Shown here: in pieces, positions 1 to 10,206 of the stretch
How positions within the stretch are numbered: position 1 is the stretch's first letter
Layout of the letters: each line of letters opens with the position of its first letter
From: Prorocentrum cordatum
Lineage: Eukaryota > Sar > Dinophyceae > Prorocentrales > Prorocentraceae
Reading direction: 5' to 3'
NCBI GenBank assembly: GCA_963575745.1
Contig: CAUYUJ010002701.1
Location: 22,811 to 86,810 of the forward strand
Length of the DNA: 64,000 nucleotides
Notes under the pieces: generated by a model
Told to the model about the DNA's origin: nothing
What the model saw: only the letters and a program-made list of their open reading frames with translations
Databases searched by the model: none
Made by a program: the position numbers and the translations under genes

Positions 1-150
1 GATCATCCATGGGAGGGCCCCCATCCACCCAGTGGCCGCGCGCCCCACCCCCCAGACGAAGCACCAGTGGAATGGGGCGGAGGTGCGCTCACGGATCACG
101 GCCAGGGCCAAGTCATTCGATCGGACAGCATGGTTGCGCTAGTAGGCCCG

Positions 151-247
151 TTAGCGCCCGCGTTCCACCATGTACGGCATCCATATGATCCAAAAGAGAA
201 GCCCAAACATCAGTGGACCCACACCCGAGGCGACGATGCGATGCTTG
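151..247 (-). CDS. Candidate terminal exon with one membrane segment
   Basis: On the minus strand, after a possible acceptor (cgcaaag), the frame encodes a short basic stretch, then the hydrophobic run GVGPLMFGLLFWIIWMPYMV and a final ERGR before a stop. The hydrophobic run would make one transmembrane helix. I do not recognise the protein. The exon phase does not join directly to the candidate exon at 615-711, so another exon would be needed between them or they are unrelated. Confidence 0.3.
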
Positions 248-614
248 CTTTGCGTGTGGCACATCCAATGAGATGCGACCTGGCCCCTCGCTGGCCTCGC
301 GTGCTCCCCAATCGGGCCTGTCAGGGCGCGCCATCTCGGGCAACACGGTTGGGCCCCACACGGGCCTTCGTCTAATCGCCATTGGTGTCTCACAGTGGCC
401 CGGTAAGTCTCCACGATGGGGCGCGCTCCTTACAGTCAGACTTAGGCCAGAAGAACATCCCTCAAGAACATGAGACCCCCTGTCGGTCAAAACAAGCATA
501 ACATCCGAGGGTACCTTCTCCAGGATACACACTACGATCTAACAACCACGAACAGCATTAGGGTAGCCTCCCCGAACCGACCTCGATTTTATACCCCGTT
601 CCGAGAGACCGGAC

Positions 615-711
615 CTTCCAGCATGTCCATGGTCGCCATCACCATCTGATCGTTGGTGAGCTCGCCGCCCTCTGCGCCGCCCGAGCTCTGCGCGCCCTTC
701 GCGCCCGACAT
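615..711 (-). CDS. Candidate first exon, unknown small protein
   Basis: An ATG at 711 opens a 32-codon stretch beginning MSGAKGAQSSGGAEGGEL and ending near MATMDMLE. It is followed by a GT donor-like site (gaag|gtccgg). Amino-acid composition looks like a real protein N-terminus and both duplicate copies keep it intact. If not spliced, the frame ends eight codons later at TAA. Function unknown. Confidence 0.35.
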
Positions 712-960
712 TGCCGTCGGCTGGCCCAGTGGCGAGCGGGTGAGCTGGAGGGGGGGGGCCTGCTGCAGCTGCAGCAGCTTGAGGCTGAGGCTGACGCGGC
801 AAGCTCACTGACTCACCAACGAGGCCCGATGCGCCTCGATGTGTTTGTTTACCCTCGCCCCGATGCGTACGCACCCTCCCTCGGCCCCATGGGGCCCCTC
901 GGTCACTCCCGGGACCCTCGCTGCTCGGGACGCAAGAAGAGGGGAGTTCATTTGGCACAG

Positions 961-1108
961 CCAGGGCTGAACCTAAACGGTGTTGGTCGCGTTCGTTTTG
1001 TTATTGTGTCCCTTTGCTTTTGTCTCGAAACCACCTTTGCAGCAAAACGAAGTCGAAACGAACACGACCCACGAAATCACCAAAAATACCGTTTAGGTCC
1101 AGCCCTGG
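961..1108. mobile_element. 148-bp foldback element (family A)
   Basis: The ends are inverted copies of each other: the left begins CCAGGGCTGAACCTAAACGG and the right arm is its reverse complement with one mismatch over 21 bp. Complementarity continues inward with gaps. There is no coding capacity. It looks like a miniature inverted-repeat transposable element (MITE). Confidence 0.7.
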
Positions 1109-1419
1109 AGAGCTCGAGAGACGCGACATCGGCTTCCAAACCAGGGCGAGCGAGAGGGAGAGAGGGGTCGAAGGGAAGAGCTAATTGTGCCCAGGGATGC
1201 AGGGTGGCAGGAGGAGACCATGCCCAATCTATTGTGCGTCAGCGTCTGAGCGGCTGAACCAGCAGAGCCACAGACAGAGGTTTTCAACTCACCATGAGGC
1301 TTCGGTCGGGTGTCGGCCCGTCTTATGCTGAGCAATGTTGGCAGAAAAGACTAGAATACAGGTCATGCGCTCATGACGTTCCTGCGTCATCAGCGGGTGG
1401 AGCCCCTGGGCCTGGGGGC

Positions 1420-1579
1420 CTCCTTAGGAGCTCCTGGCACAAGGGGCACAAGTTGGGCTCTAAGGGAATGAAGTCGACGAACGGGCAAGCGTCGTACGCT
1501 TCCGAAGCACATCTACCTATACTGTCAACCATGGGGTATGGGTCGCCGTGCTCACGGATCAACTGGTCCATGTCTGATC
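1420..1579 (-). CDS. Candidate exon, CxxC-containing, unknown protein
   Basis: After an acceptor-like agacag, the minus strand is open and encodes a protein-like segment containing MDQLIREHGDPYPMVDS and later LEPNLCPLCQELLRRP. CPLC is a CxxC pair. The downstream end is uncertain because the frame runs on into a Pro/Gly-rich stretch before a stop at 1371. Copy 2 changes one Tyr to Phe. Function unknown. Confidence 0.35.
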
Positions 1580-1593
1580 CTGTCTCTCTGTGC

Positions 1594-1596
<3 letters not shown>

Positions 1597-1667
<71 letters not shown>

Positions 1668-1765
1668 TTACCTCGCTCTCTCTCCCTCGGCTTGCCTCTC
1701 ATTCCCTCCCTCCTTCCCTCCCTCCCCCCACACCTTCCTTTCTCCCTCCCTCCCTCCATCCATAT
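1597..1765. repeat. (CT)n then (CCCT)n microsatellite
   Basis: About 75 bp of CT repeat broken by one TTTG, followed by CCCT-type repeats. Long ORFs here (Ser/Leu or Arg/Glu runs) are artefacts of the dinucleotide. Confidence 0.95.
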
Positions 1766-1784
1766 ATAAGTGTTCATTTCTAGG

Positions 1785-2170
1785 TACACATACATATATA
1801 TATACATACATACATACATGCATGTGCGTGCATCCGCGGGGGGATTTGCGCCAAACTTCAGGGCCCACCACACCCCCCATATACGTGATACATGCATACA
1901 GGCATACAACCATACATACATACATACATACATACATACATGCATGCATGCATGCATGCATGCATGCATGCATACATACATACATACATACATACACACA
2001 TACGTACGTACGTACGTACGTACATGTATGCATGCATGCATGCATGCATGCATACATACATACATACATGAATACATACATGCATGCAAACACACAGACA
2101 AACAGTCAGACAGACAGGCATGTAAGTGTACATATACACACACGTATACATATACATGTACATATACTCA
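1785..2170. repeat. TACA/TGCA tetranucleotide microsatellite
   Basis: Runs of TACA, TGCA and TACG with an interruption near 1825-1880. Self-complementary TGCATGCA stretches can fold. ORFs of Tyr-Met-Cys or His-Thr repeats are spurious. Confidence 0.95.
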
Positions 2171-2199
2171 TATTCTACAAATACATAAACACAACTACA

Positions 2200-2246
2200 C
2201 CAGAGTTTGCAGGCTCAGTGCGCTACGCCTTTTGAAATCATAGGTC
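2200..2246 (+). other. Conserved linker between two arrays
   Basis: A non-repetitive ~45-bp linker (contains GTGCGCTACGCCTTT and ATCATAGGTC) joins the tetranucleotide array to the 9-bp array. A diverged copy lies in reverse orientation at 40262-40310 between the same two repeat types. Confidence 0.6.
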
Positions 2247-3455
2247 TCAGAGGGCCCAGAGGGGATCATATGCCAGATATGACTCATAGGGCTCTTAAGC
2301 TCGTAGGGTTCCGAGAGCTCATAGGGCTTATTAGGGTTCATGCGGCTCATAGGGCTCATGGGGCTCACAAGGCCCATAGGACTCATAGGGCTCATATGGG
2401 GTCATATCGCTTATAGAGCTCATAGGGCTCATGGGGCTCAGCTCATAGGGCTCACAGCGCGGCTAGGGCTAGCGGGCTCACAGAGCTCATGGGCCCTATA
2501 GGGCTCATGGGCCCTATAGGGCTAGCGGGCTCACAGAGCTCACTGAGCTCATGGGGCTCATGAGGTCCACAGGGCTTGTGCGGCTCAAAGGTCTCACAGG
2601 GGTCATAGGGCGTATCGGGCTTATAGGGCTCATAGGGCTCATAAGGTTCATTGGGCTCAGAAGGCTCGTGGGGCTCATGGGGCTCATGGGGCTCATAGAG
2701 TTTATCGGGCACATAGGACTCATCGGGCTCATAGGGCTCGTGAGGTTCATAGGGCTCACAAGGCTCATAGGGCTCATAGGGCTCAGAGGGCCCAGGGGGG
2801 ACTCATAGGGCGCAGAGGGCTCACAGGGCCCACAGGGCTTGTAAGGCTCAGAGGCGCGGAGGGCTCACAGGGCGCAGAGGACTCATAGAAGTTCATAGAT
2901 ATCAAACGCTTCATATGGCTCATAGGGCCCATAGGGCTGACAGGGCTCACGCGGCTCATAGGGCTCATGGGCTCACAGGGTCATAGGGCTTGCAGAGCTC
3001 ATACGGCTCAGAGGGCTCACAGGGCCCACAGGGCTTATAGGGGTCATGAGGCTCAGAGGGCTCATAGAGCTAACTGCTCAGAGGGCTCATAGAGGTCATA
3101 GTCCATAGGGCGGTCATAGTGTTCATGGGGCTGGTAGGTCTCACTGGGCTCGCCGGGCTCATATTGCTCATAGGGCCCATTGGGCCCGTAGGGCTCACCC
3201 ACAGGGCTCACAGGGCTCATAGGGCTCGTAGGGCTCATAGGGCTCGTAGGGCTCATAGGGCTCAGAGGGCCCATAGTGCTCAGAGGGCCCAGGAGGGACT
3301 CAGAGGGCTCGTAAGGCTTAGAGGGCTCAGAGGGCTCATAGGGCTCACATGTCTCGTAAGGTTCATTGGGCTCACATGCCTCATTGGGCTCATGAGGATC
3401 ATAGGGATCAGAGGGCTCACGGGGCTCAGAGGGCTCAGAGGGCCCATAGGGATCA
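2221..3455 (+). repeat. 9-bp minisatellite GGGCTCATA, ~1.2 kb
   Basis: More than 100 diverged copies of GGGCTCATA/GGGCTCACA. Because 9 is a multiple of 3, several frames stay open (Ser-Pro-Met or Gly-Leu-Ile repeats), but nothing suggests they are genes. Confidence 0.95.
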
Positions 3456-3491
3456 TATACACATGCATTCACATGTGTATGCTTCTTTTTG

Positions 3492-3494
<3 letters not shown>

Positions 3495-3523
<29 letters not shown>

Positions 3524-3545
3524 CCTCCCTCTCCCACGCACACAC

Positions 3546-3634
<89 letters not shown>
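3495..3634. repeat. (CT)n microsatellite
   Basis: About 140 bp of CT repeat with a CCCACGCACA interruption. Much shorter in copy 2 (45686-45763). Confidence 0.95.
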
Positions 3635-3637
<3 letters not shown>

Positions 3638-3755
3638 CACCCCGCACCTTCCAGGGAATCTCCCGCGTCAGGGTCGAGGATGGCACCTCTGGCGCCCGCC
3701 ACTGGCCCCCCGGGGCCCAAACGCCCAGACGCCCAAGTCTTGCCGACCCCCGAAA

Positions 3756-3920
3756 TCAACCCGCATAATGAGGATGCGCGGCAAGGATGCAATGGCCTTG
3801 GTAGGCCTTGTCGACTCTTTGCGAGCAGGGCGCGGCCAGCAAAAGTGGCCAAGGATGGGCCGAAGGGGAAGGATTCAAGGGCAACCTCGGAACGTCGCTC
3901 ATCCTCATTACGCGGGTTGA
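3756..3920. repeat. Inverted repeat pair with ~24-bp arms
   Basis: The left arm TCAACCCGCATAATGAGGAT and the right arm near 3894-3920 are reverse complements with few mismatches, separated by ~115 bp. Could be a short foldback element or part of an intron. The minus frame across it stays open. Confidence 0.5.
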
Positions 3921-3959
3921 CGGTAACATTAGGATCCAACTTTTCCCTCGCCCATTTCC

Positions 3960-4054
3960 CGTTCGCAGCTCCGCGCCATCCATCGAGGCCGAGCTGCGCC
4001 GCCAGCCTGGCCGAGCAGGCGTCGCGCCAGCCCATCATGCAGAACTTGCAGCGC
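3960..4054 (-). CDS. Candidate exon, Cys-rich start, unknown
   Basis: After an acceptor-like ccgccgctag, the minus strand encodes RRCKFCMMGWRDACSARLAA followed by QLGLDGWRGAANGKW. The frame remains open to the (GA)n tract, so the 3' end is a guess. It lies downstream of the acidic gene's exons and could be one of its last exons. Confidence 0.35.
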
Positions 4055-4372
4055 CTAGCGGCGGGCGGGGCAGGGAAGCGCACGAGAGAGCTCGCCGCCG
4101 CCGATCACCCAAGGGAGACGAGACAGGCACGAGTCTGACAGATGCTCAATACTCATTCCCCTGGTCACGCTGCCCAGACTCAGTGCCCGAAAACACAATG
4201 CAAATGCATCGGCGATGCATCGGCTGTCGCTACCTCACCTCCTCTTATCTCATCGTGCCCCTCCAAGACTCCAACACCAGCCCTCCCCACATTCCCTCAC
4301 TCATCACCCATCCCTCCCCCTGCTTCTCCCTCCCCTCCTCCTTCTTCGTCTACCTCCCCCCGAAGCAAGACC

Positions 4373-4516
4373 GCGGCCTGGCGTTGGCCCAGTCAGCTGC
4401 GCACGCAGCGCAGCGGGCCCCAGCGTCGGCCATGTGGGCCCGGAACATGCCCATGGCCCTGAGCACGTGGGGCGGGACCTTCGTCTTCTTCCAGTGCTTG
4501 ACAGTCCCCCTCATAC
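4373..4516 (-). CDS. Candidate exon, unknown
   Basis: Preceded by a pyrimidine-rich acceptor (cgcccgccag). Encodes GMRGTVKHWKKTKVPPHVLR then AMGMFRAHMADAGARCAACA and a Trp/Ala-rich end. Codon-like composition; both copies are intact with few substitutions. Probably belongs to the minus-strand gene spanning 5075-10030. Confidence 0.4.
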
Positions 4517-5074
4517 CTGGCGGGCGAAACAAGCGCGAGAGATAGAGAATCCAGCCATGGGCAAATGCGAATCAGGCGTCGGAGCTGGGGCCTCCGGGCA
4601 TGCGAAGGTCGAGGTGGGTTGAGCATGATTGGCATGGCATATGGATGCGCGAACAAAATGAGTAGCAGACATAGAGAATAGCAGACACACAGATGAATTT
4701 GGCGGGAGGTCACGTGCTCCGATATCCGGAATGAAGACCTTCATGGCCCTTGACGTCAGATCGTCCAGGAACTCTGTTTTTTACCTCTCCGGCCGGGCTC
4801 GCAGACGCGAGGGAATCCGAAGTCAAAAGAGGGCTAGTCAGGAGAGAAGGACTAGGAGCAGGGGCCAGGAGGGGTCAAGGAAGCGAGGGCAAGGAGGTGA
4901 AGGAGGGGGTAGGGGTAGGACGAGGACGCTTGCCAAGGGCTGCCAAGGGTTGCCCGTGCAATGCCAAGCAACGCCAATGCCAAGCAACGCGAAGAGGAGA
5001 AGGATAACGAGGAGAAGGGGGGATTCTGACAACGACCACTGCAGAGAGAGGGCCCAGAGGGCACTGTCTCCGCT

Positions 5075-6794
5075 TCCCTGCTGGCGGCCTGTAGTCGATA
5101 ATCCCGTCGGCGGGGTCAACGTGAATGACGCGGCCCTTCCCCTTCTCTACGTCGTCCCAGAAAATCCATTCAATACTGCCGCTGCCGTCTTCATCAGTCA
5201 CCAATACCAGAGATACACACCTGTTGTCAGAGATCCAGTGCGAAGGGTCCCGAAGCTCACTCAGGGCGTCGGCCGTCGCGAGGGCGCCGTTTGCCCATGC
5301 GTTCAACACGCTGGCAGCTGAGGCGTCCGTGATGGGCGGGCCAGGGTCGACGTCGCCGCCTGCTCCGATGCCAGCTTCCAACGCCGCCTGCAGATATGCT
5401 TCCTCCTCTAGTCTCGCCAAGTCGTGCTCCATGGTGTGATCTCGGTCTTTCAGCTCCGCTGCCCGTCGGTCCATCGCGATCGCCTCGCCACTCTGCCCAG
5501 TAGCCGCCGTCGCCAGTGCTGCCGCCCTCTCCATGGACTCCATCTCGATGAGCAAAGCTGGATCGACGCCGCCCTCGTCCTCGCCGGCATCGCCCGGCCC
5601 CCCTTTGGCAGCCAAGAAGCCCTCGAATGCTGTAGGGCCGCCGCCGCCAGAGTCGACGTCGGGGCCACCCTCGTCTTCGCCTGGGCGAGCTGCAGACTTC
5701 TCAAACTCAGCCCACAGTTCAGCGAGCAAGGATTGGTCGAAGGCACCATCGTCTCCAGCCTCGCCATCGCTGCCGTCGTCAGCGGCGTCGCCAAGGGGTC
5801 CTCCTCCGCCTGCGCCGTCGTCGCCACCTCCATCATCTCCGTTATCGCGCCGCCTCACTCTCCTAGCCGCCCAGCACCTGCAAACGCCAGCCAGACTCCG
5901 CGCTCCGTGCTGGCCATCGAGTCGAGCTCGCCGTAGTGATTCCTGGTCCCAGGACACTCTGAGCACCGCGAGCTTAACTGCGGGCCTGAGTCTCCCATCC
6001 CTGCCGCACCGGCAGCGCAGTTCAGCATGAATAAGATCGCACACAGCTTTGATTGGCAAGAACGACAATGGTAGATTCAATACGAAGTGCTCGCTCGAGA
6101 GAATGCCCACTGCCATCCAGAACCCACGATTGAATTTATGAGCGACCATCCAAGCGGTGTCCATGCGCTTGCCTCCAACTGCCAGGCAGACCACCCACTT
6201 GGCACTAGGCGTACGACCTGGGTAAAGGGTGAGAAGTGTCGCGGCCACTCGAGCGGCACATCTCGGCTGCGGGGCTGCTCTGGCGCGCTTCGGCGCAACA
6301 GCAGCATCGAGAAGAGGCGGCGGCTCTTCGGGGGCCCGTGGCTGCCCCTCTGCCTCCTCCTCAGGCTGGTCGGGCCCCTCGGGGATCTCATCCTCAGCTC
6401 GAGCGGGCCCATCTTGCAGCGGATGTAACTCTTCGGGGCCCTGCAGTGGTAGAAGTGGGCACTCTAATGGATCTGTCGGGAACCTGGCCTTATCATCCAG
6501 AGCGATCAACGCCTCACTGTGCAGGGAAACGCACATGGAGGCGGCGTGGTCCAACGACTCCGGGGACTTGTCAATCCAAGACATCGACTTTTTCAGCAGA
6601 GCTCTGCTAGATATTAACTTGAGGCCTGTGGCGGGCGCCATCGAGAACAATTTCTTAATTATTGAATTGAGGCCTTCGATCTCCTGGGTGTCGGAGGCGA
6701 GCATGCAACCGATGCAGTGAAAGAGCTCCCAAAGCTGAAGCTCCAAGAGCCCGGAGCGGGAAGTCTCCTGCTATATTATCTGTTCCCAATCATC
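5075..6794 (-). CDS. Large acidic exon of transposase-like gene
   Basis: About 570 codons. The start reads WELFHCIGCMLASDTQEIEG then LNSIIKKLFSMAP, followed by a Glu/Pro-rich stretch, a middle segment with TPSAKWVVCLAVGGKRMDTA, a long Asp/Gly-rich acidic linker, a Glu/Ala helix and the end IEWIFWDDVEKGKGRVIHVD. It follows the intron at 6795-7153 in phase 0. An in-frame TAG (6771-6773) lies just inside the first acceptor; a second acceptor at 6768 would remove it and keep the frame. The HCxxC...EIEGLNS segment may be the C-terminal part of a hAT-like or other RNase-H-fold transposase. That is a weak resemblance, and the rest is unrecognised. Copy 2 lacks 6 bp near 5690, an in-frame change. Confidence 0.55.
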
Positions 6795-7153
6795 CTGTAG
6801 CGTTGGGTCCTCGTTTTGAGGAGACAGCGCCCCGCGTCTCACCTCCTCCCGCTGCCCCCCCCCTCCCCCATCCCCCCTCCTCCCAATCCTGCTTCTGCTC
6901 GCCGCATGTCCGCCATGTCGGCACACCCCTCATGAGGATGGCGGCCCCATAGGGAGCTCCACCGAAGGCCCCAGCGGCAGGGTTTGCATGCGCCCCCCCC
7001 CACCCATTTCGGCACACCCCTCACGAGGCTCCACCGAAGGCCCCAGCGGCAGGGTTGGCACGCGCCCCCCCGCCCATTTCGGCACACCCCTCACCAGGAT
7101 CGTGGCCCCATTTGGGTTTCCACCGAGAGCGGTGCCCACAACGCGGCACTCAC
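6795..7153 (-). mobile_element. Introner-like intron, family 1 (359 bp)
   Basis: On the minus strand it starts GTGAGTGCCGCGTTGTGG and ends GACCCAACGCTACAG. Inside are about three ~90-bp tandem units (GTGTGCCGAAATGGGCG... TTCGGTGGAGCTCC) and a purine-rich tail after GCGGCGAGCAGAAGCAGGA. The same ends, units and tail occur in the plus-strand intron 34989-35676. Flanking codons read TQQYAA before and DDWEQ after, in one frame, so excision restores an ORF. Confidence 0.75.
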
Positions 7154-7173
7154 AGCTGCATATTGTTGGGTCC
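7154..7173 (-). CDS. Possible micro-exon upstream of the introner
   Basis: Between a pyrimidine-rich tract ending gcgaag and the GTGAGT donor there is only ACCCAACAATATGCAGCT (TQQYAA). It is either a very short exon or the end of the 7380-8611 exon read through a pyrimidine-rich segment that keeps the frame open. Confidence 0.3.
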
Positions 7174-7379
7174 TTCGCCAGGGTAATATGTTAAGCGGCC
7201 CCCCGGGATGGAAGGACGGAGCGGGGCAGGGTAGACGAGCGACGCAATGGGGCCAGCGTTTGAGGGACAGGAGGGGCAAGGAGGATAAAGAACAGGAGGA
7301 GCAGGAGGGGAAAGGGCGAGGAGGATGAGCAAGGAGGGGCGGATGATAACAACACAAACAGGAACATGCAGAACATGCA

Positions 7380-8611
7380 GGATCCTCCAGCTCTGTTTGG
7401 CAGCAATATGCAATCTTCCAAGGTGTAGCCAAAGAAACATCATCACAATATGAATTCCCACTAGGATCATCATAGAGAAGCTGCAGCCACGTGGAAGCCG
7501 CCTGCCGACGCTTCTCCGACCTGACGTTGTAGTCGTCGTGGGACATCCACAGTATCGTGTAAGGAAACTCAGCCAACTGGCGCACGAAGCGTCGGTTGAA
7601 GTCGGCCGCCAGATCAAGCACATGTTCCACGCAAGTAAGTCGAATAGAAACCGTGTCCACGTCGCCTGGAACATGAAACCAAACGGACTCCCACTTCTCG
7701 GCGTACGGACTCCCCTCCTCGAGCAGTGCATCCCACTCCCCTGCGATCTCAGCCGACACGGATACCACGAGCTCCGATAGAGTGGAGACGCAGCTGGCCT
7801 CGAACACGTCCTGGCGCCGATCGGCCATCCCCTTCGACTTCTTTTCAAACCAGTGGAGCAAATGGGTCAGAGGACCTCCAGAAACGTGAAATATTGCAGT
7901 TGTCACCCAATGCTCTGCGCTGTGGGCGGCTGCCAGCGCATCTGCCTGCCACCTCCCCATCCTCTGCCTGTAGCCTTCGGCCTCAGGGTCCAGTGCAAGG
8001 TCGTCGGGGTTGCCAGCGGGATCTCCTGCTGCCTCAGGGTCAAATACCTTTTGAAATACTGCTGAGACCTCGCGCTGGGTGGCGAAAAGGAAAAAGGCTG
8101 CTGTCTTATAACATGCTCCGAAGCGGCCGATGAGGGGCCTCGGTGGCAATCGACCAGCAGCCGCCTTGGCTCTGTCACTGCTGGTGAGACTTTCCCATAC
8201 TTTGTAGATTCGTGCTGACATGTGGGGGGCCCTCCAGCAATTGGCCATCTTGGCCAGATTAGAATAATAAGACGAGTGCTTCGACAATTGTTTCTTCGCC
8301 ATTAAGTGCATTTGATGGATGAGGCAGAACGTCCAACATATCCAAACGAAAGGCGAGTGCTTCATCTCCTGAACCATGCGAGTGCGACAGCCCTTGACGT
8401 CGGGGCCAGCATCCGTTCCCCCCAAGAATACAGCGATATGTTTCCAATGGCATTCCTCCTCGTCCTCCCCCGGGCGGCGTTGCTGAGCGATGGAGCGCAA
8501 CATCGCCTCGCTCTCCGTCAAGTTGTCCGTGGCCTCCTGGGCGCAGTAACGGGGGGGCTGGCAAACCATCCAACGCGAGAATCTGACAAACAGTGATGCT
8601 TGATTTCTGCA
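7380..8611 (-). CDS. Exon of transposase-like gene, CxxH motif
   Basis: About 410 codons. It reads MVCQPPRYCAQEATDNLTES at the first Val/Met, then FLGGTDAGPDVKGCRTRMVQ, then WTFCLIHQMHLMAKKQLSKH, later PPRPLIGRFGACYKTAAFFL and a helical C-terminal half. Order and spacing of an Asp-containing strand, a C-x2-H-x2-H-L motif and a following RF/RW-type motif recall hAT transposases (D ... CxxH ... RW). No full catalytic triad can be assigned by eye. Upstream, the same frame continues through one TGA (8612-8614) into the previous exon. The 3' end lies near 7380, where the frame becomes Cys/Pro/Leu-rich intron-like sequence. Confidence 0.5.
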
Positions 8612-9207
8612 TCAAGTCAGCCAGCGCGCCAAGCTGAATCCAGCCGTGGCATGCGAGGATAGAAGCCTGGACCGAGTCTGAGCTTTGAACGCATAACATG
8701 CAAAATCCTGCACGCGCGCACGTTCGCGATCTGCCATCGTGTAAAGGCCCTGTTGAGAAAGCTTGCTCTCCCACAGATGCTTCTGGTTCAGCCCAGTGTT
8801 TGTCAGGGGGACCCAAGCCAAATCAGGCCAAAGCAAAGCGGATGAATGCTGAGGGCTAATGTTTGTCACCACCGTGGCCGCGTCGTCCAAAGTAATGCGG
8901 GGCGTGCAGAATGCGGACCACAGTTCAGATCCAAATATCTTATTAGATCGCCACTCGGTGGAATTTGCAGCATCTCCTCTCACGGCGTGCACTTCCCTCG
9001 ACAACACCGGGGTGCCGAACTCTCTGGCATAGCGGGCACGCGGCCCAGGATGACTGCACATGATGTCCAAATACTCAGCCAACTTAGCAAACTCAGTTCT
9101 GAAATAATTCACGCCTTGGCAAAATATGGCAGCCCTGTTGAGGTTCTCAGCCTTGGCCGCCGTTCTGTCGGACACAGGCGCTTCCTGTCCACTGCCCGCG
9201 CTCCACT
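8612..9207 (-). CDS. Exon of same gene, ends at in-frame TGA
   Basis: Acceptor cgttcgcag at 9208. Encodes a protein-like segment including FCQGVNYFRTEFAKLAEYLD, TPVLSREVHAVRGDAANSTE and CYAFKAQTRSRLLSSHATAG, and ends ARWLT-stop. The codons after the TGA (CRNQASLFVRFSRW) are in the same frame as the 7380-8611 exon. The TGA, present in both copies, therefore either marks a broken gene or sits in a short unrecognised intron. Confidence 0.5.
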
Positions 9208-9496
9208 CTGCGAACGCACGAAAGAAACAGAGACGCACGAAGCAGGAGGGAGGGGCGCAGCGGCAGCAGGAGGTAGGGGGCAAGGGAGGTAGGAGGCAAG
9301 GGGGGTAGGAGGCAAGGGAGGTAGGAGGCAGCAGGGATGGTTGGAGATAGAAGGCAAGGGAAAGTCTCGAATGGTTGATCATTGGGCGATCGGGCAAGAC
9401 GGGGATGGCACTCAGGGGGGAGGAGCAAAATGAAAAGCATTGGGTCAGGGGCGTAAGGGTCCAGTGGCATGCTGAGCTAGGAGACCCCACCCACCC

Positions 9497-10030
9497 CCGT
9501 GTCCAGCATCTGAAGAGTAGTCTGACATCCAGCGTACCCGTAGTTCCTCTTGAACCCCAGTCTGTACCACCCCTCCTTCTCCATAGTGCATCGCACAGGT
9601 TCCACAGGCACACCGTCTGCATCCGTTTTTTGCTTCCGAGGCGCTTTCACAAAGGTGAAGCCGCGCATTCTGGATTTCATTTGCTCCAGCTCAGTCTCAA
9701 GCTTGACTATTCGTTTCTTGTCTTTCGTGGCCTCTCTTGTCATCAATTGTATATGTGCTAATCGTTCGGCTGATTTGTTCTGTACTCTCTGACTCTGCAA
9801 AATGATATCCAACGCAGCCCGAACGAGATCTGGGTGAGACATGTTCCGAAACGCAGACTCAAGAGCTCTCCGAGATTCTGAACCACGAAGCACCAGCTGT
9901 CCATCATCCCCTCTTGCCGAAGCGCGGGTGCGCAAGACTATAGCGTCGGCGCCTTCTTGAGGCGCATCCTCTGCGGCTCCGCTATGACGTTGTTGTTCTC
10001 CCCTCCCCCATTTTGAGATATGCGATGCTA
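9497..10030 (-). CDS. N-terminal coiled-coil exon of same gene
   Basis: Encodes HSGAAEDAPQEGADAIVLRT, then LRGSESRRALESAFRNMSHP, a coiled-coil-like stretch (IQLMTREATKDKKRIVKLET then ELEQMKSRM), and a basic region before TMEKEGWYRLGFKRNYGYAG. The donor is near 9497 (acggg|gtgg). The upstream boundary is uncertain: the frame is open back to a TGA near 10035. The coiled coil would suit a dimerising protein. Intact in both copies. Confidence 0.5.
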
Positions 10031-10206
10031 TGTTATCTCACCCGCGCGCCCCTCTCAACGATCTCATGATCGATCTCACTCAACAGGACACCGCAGGACA
10101 CCACGGGTCACCACGGAACATCAGAGAGGGGAAAGCGACGAGCGAGGGCAAGAGTTGACAGGGCTGGCGCAGGGGCCGGCGCGGGCGGGGGAGGGAAGTG
10201 CAGAGG

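Noticed and set aside
1559-2235. ORFs rich in Met-Tyr-Val-Cys or His-Thr-Tyr-Ile
   Set aside because: Translations of TACA/TGCA microsatellites; all frames are open.
2221-3455. Ser-Pro-Met / Gly-Leu-Ile repeat proteins
   Set aside because: The 9-bp unit keeps frame on both strands; no start context or unique domain.
3453-3686. Arg-Glu-Arg-Glu proteins
   Set aside because: Translations of (CT)n/(GA)n.
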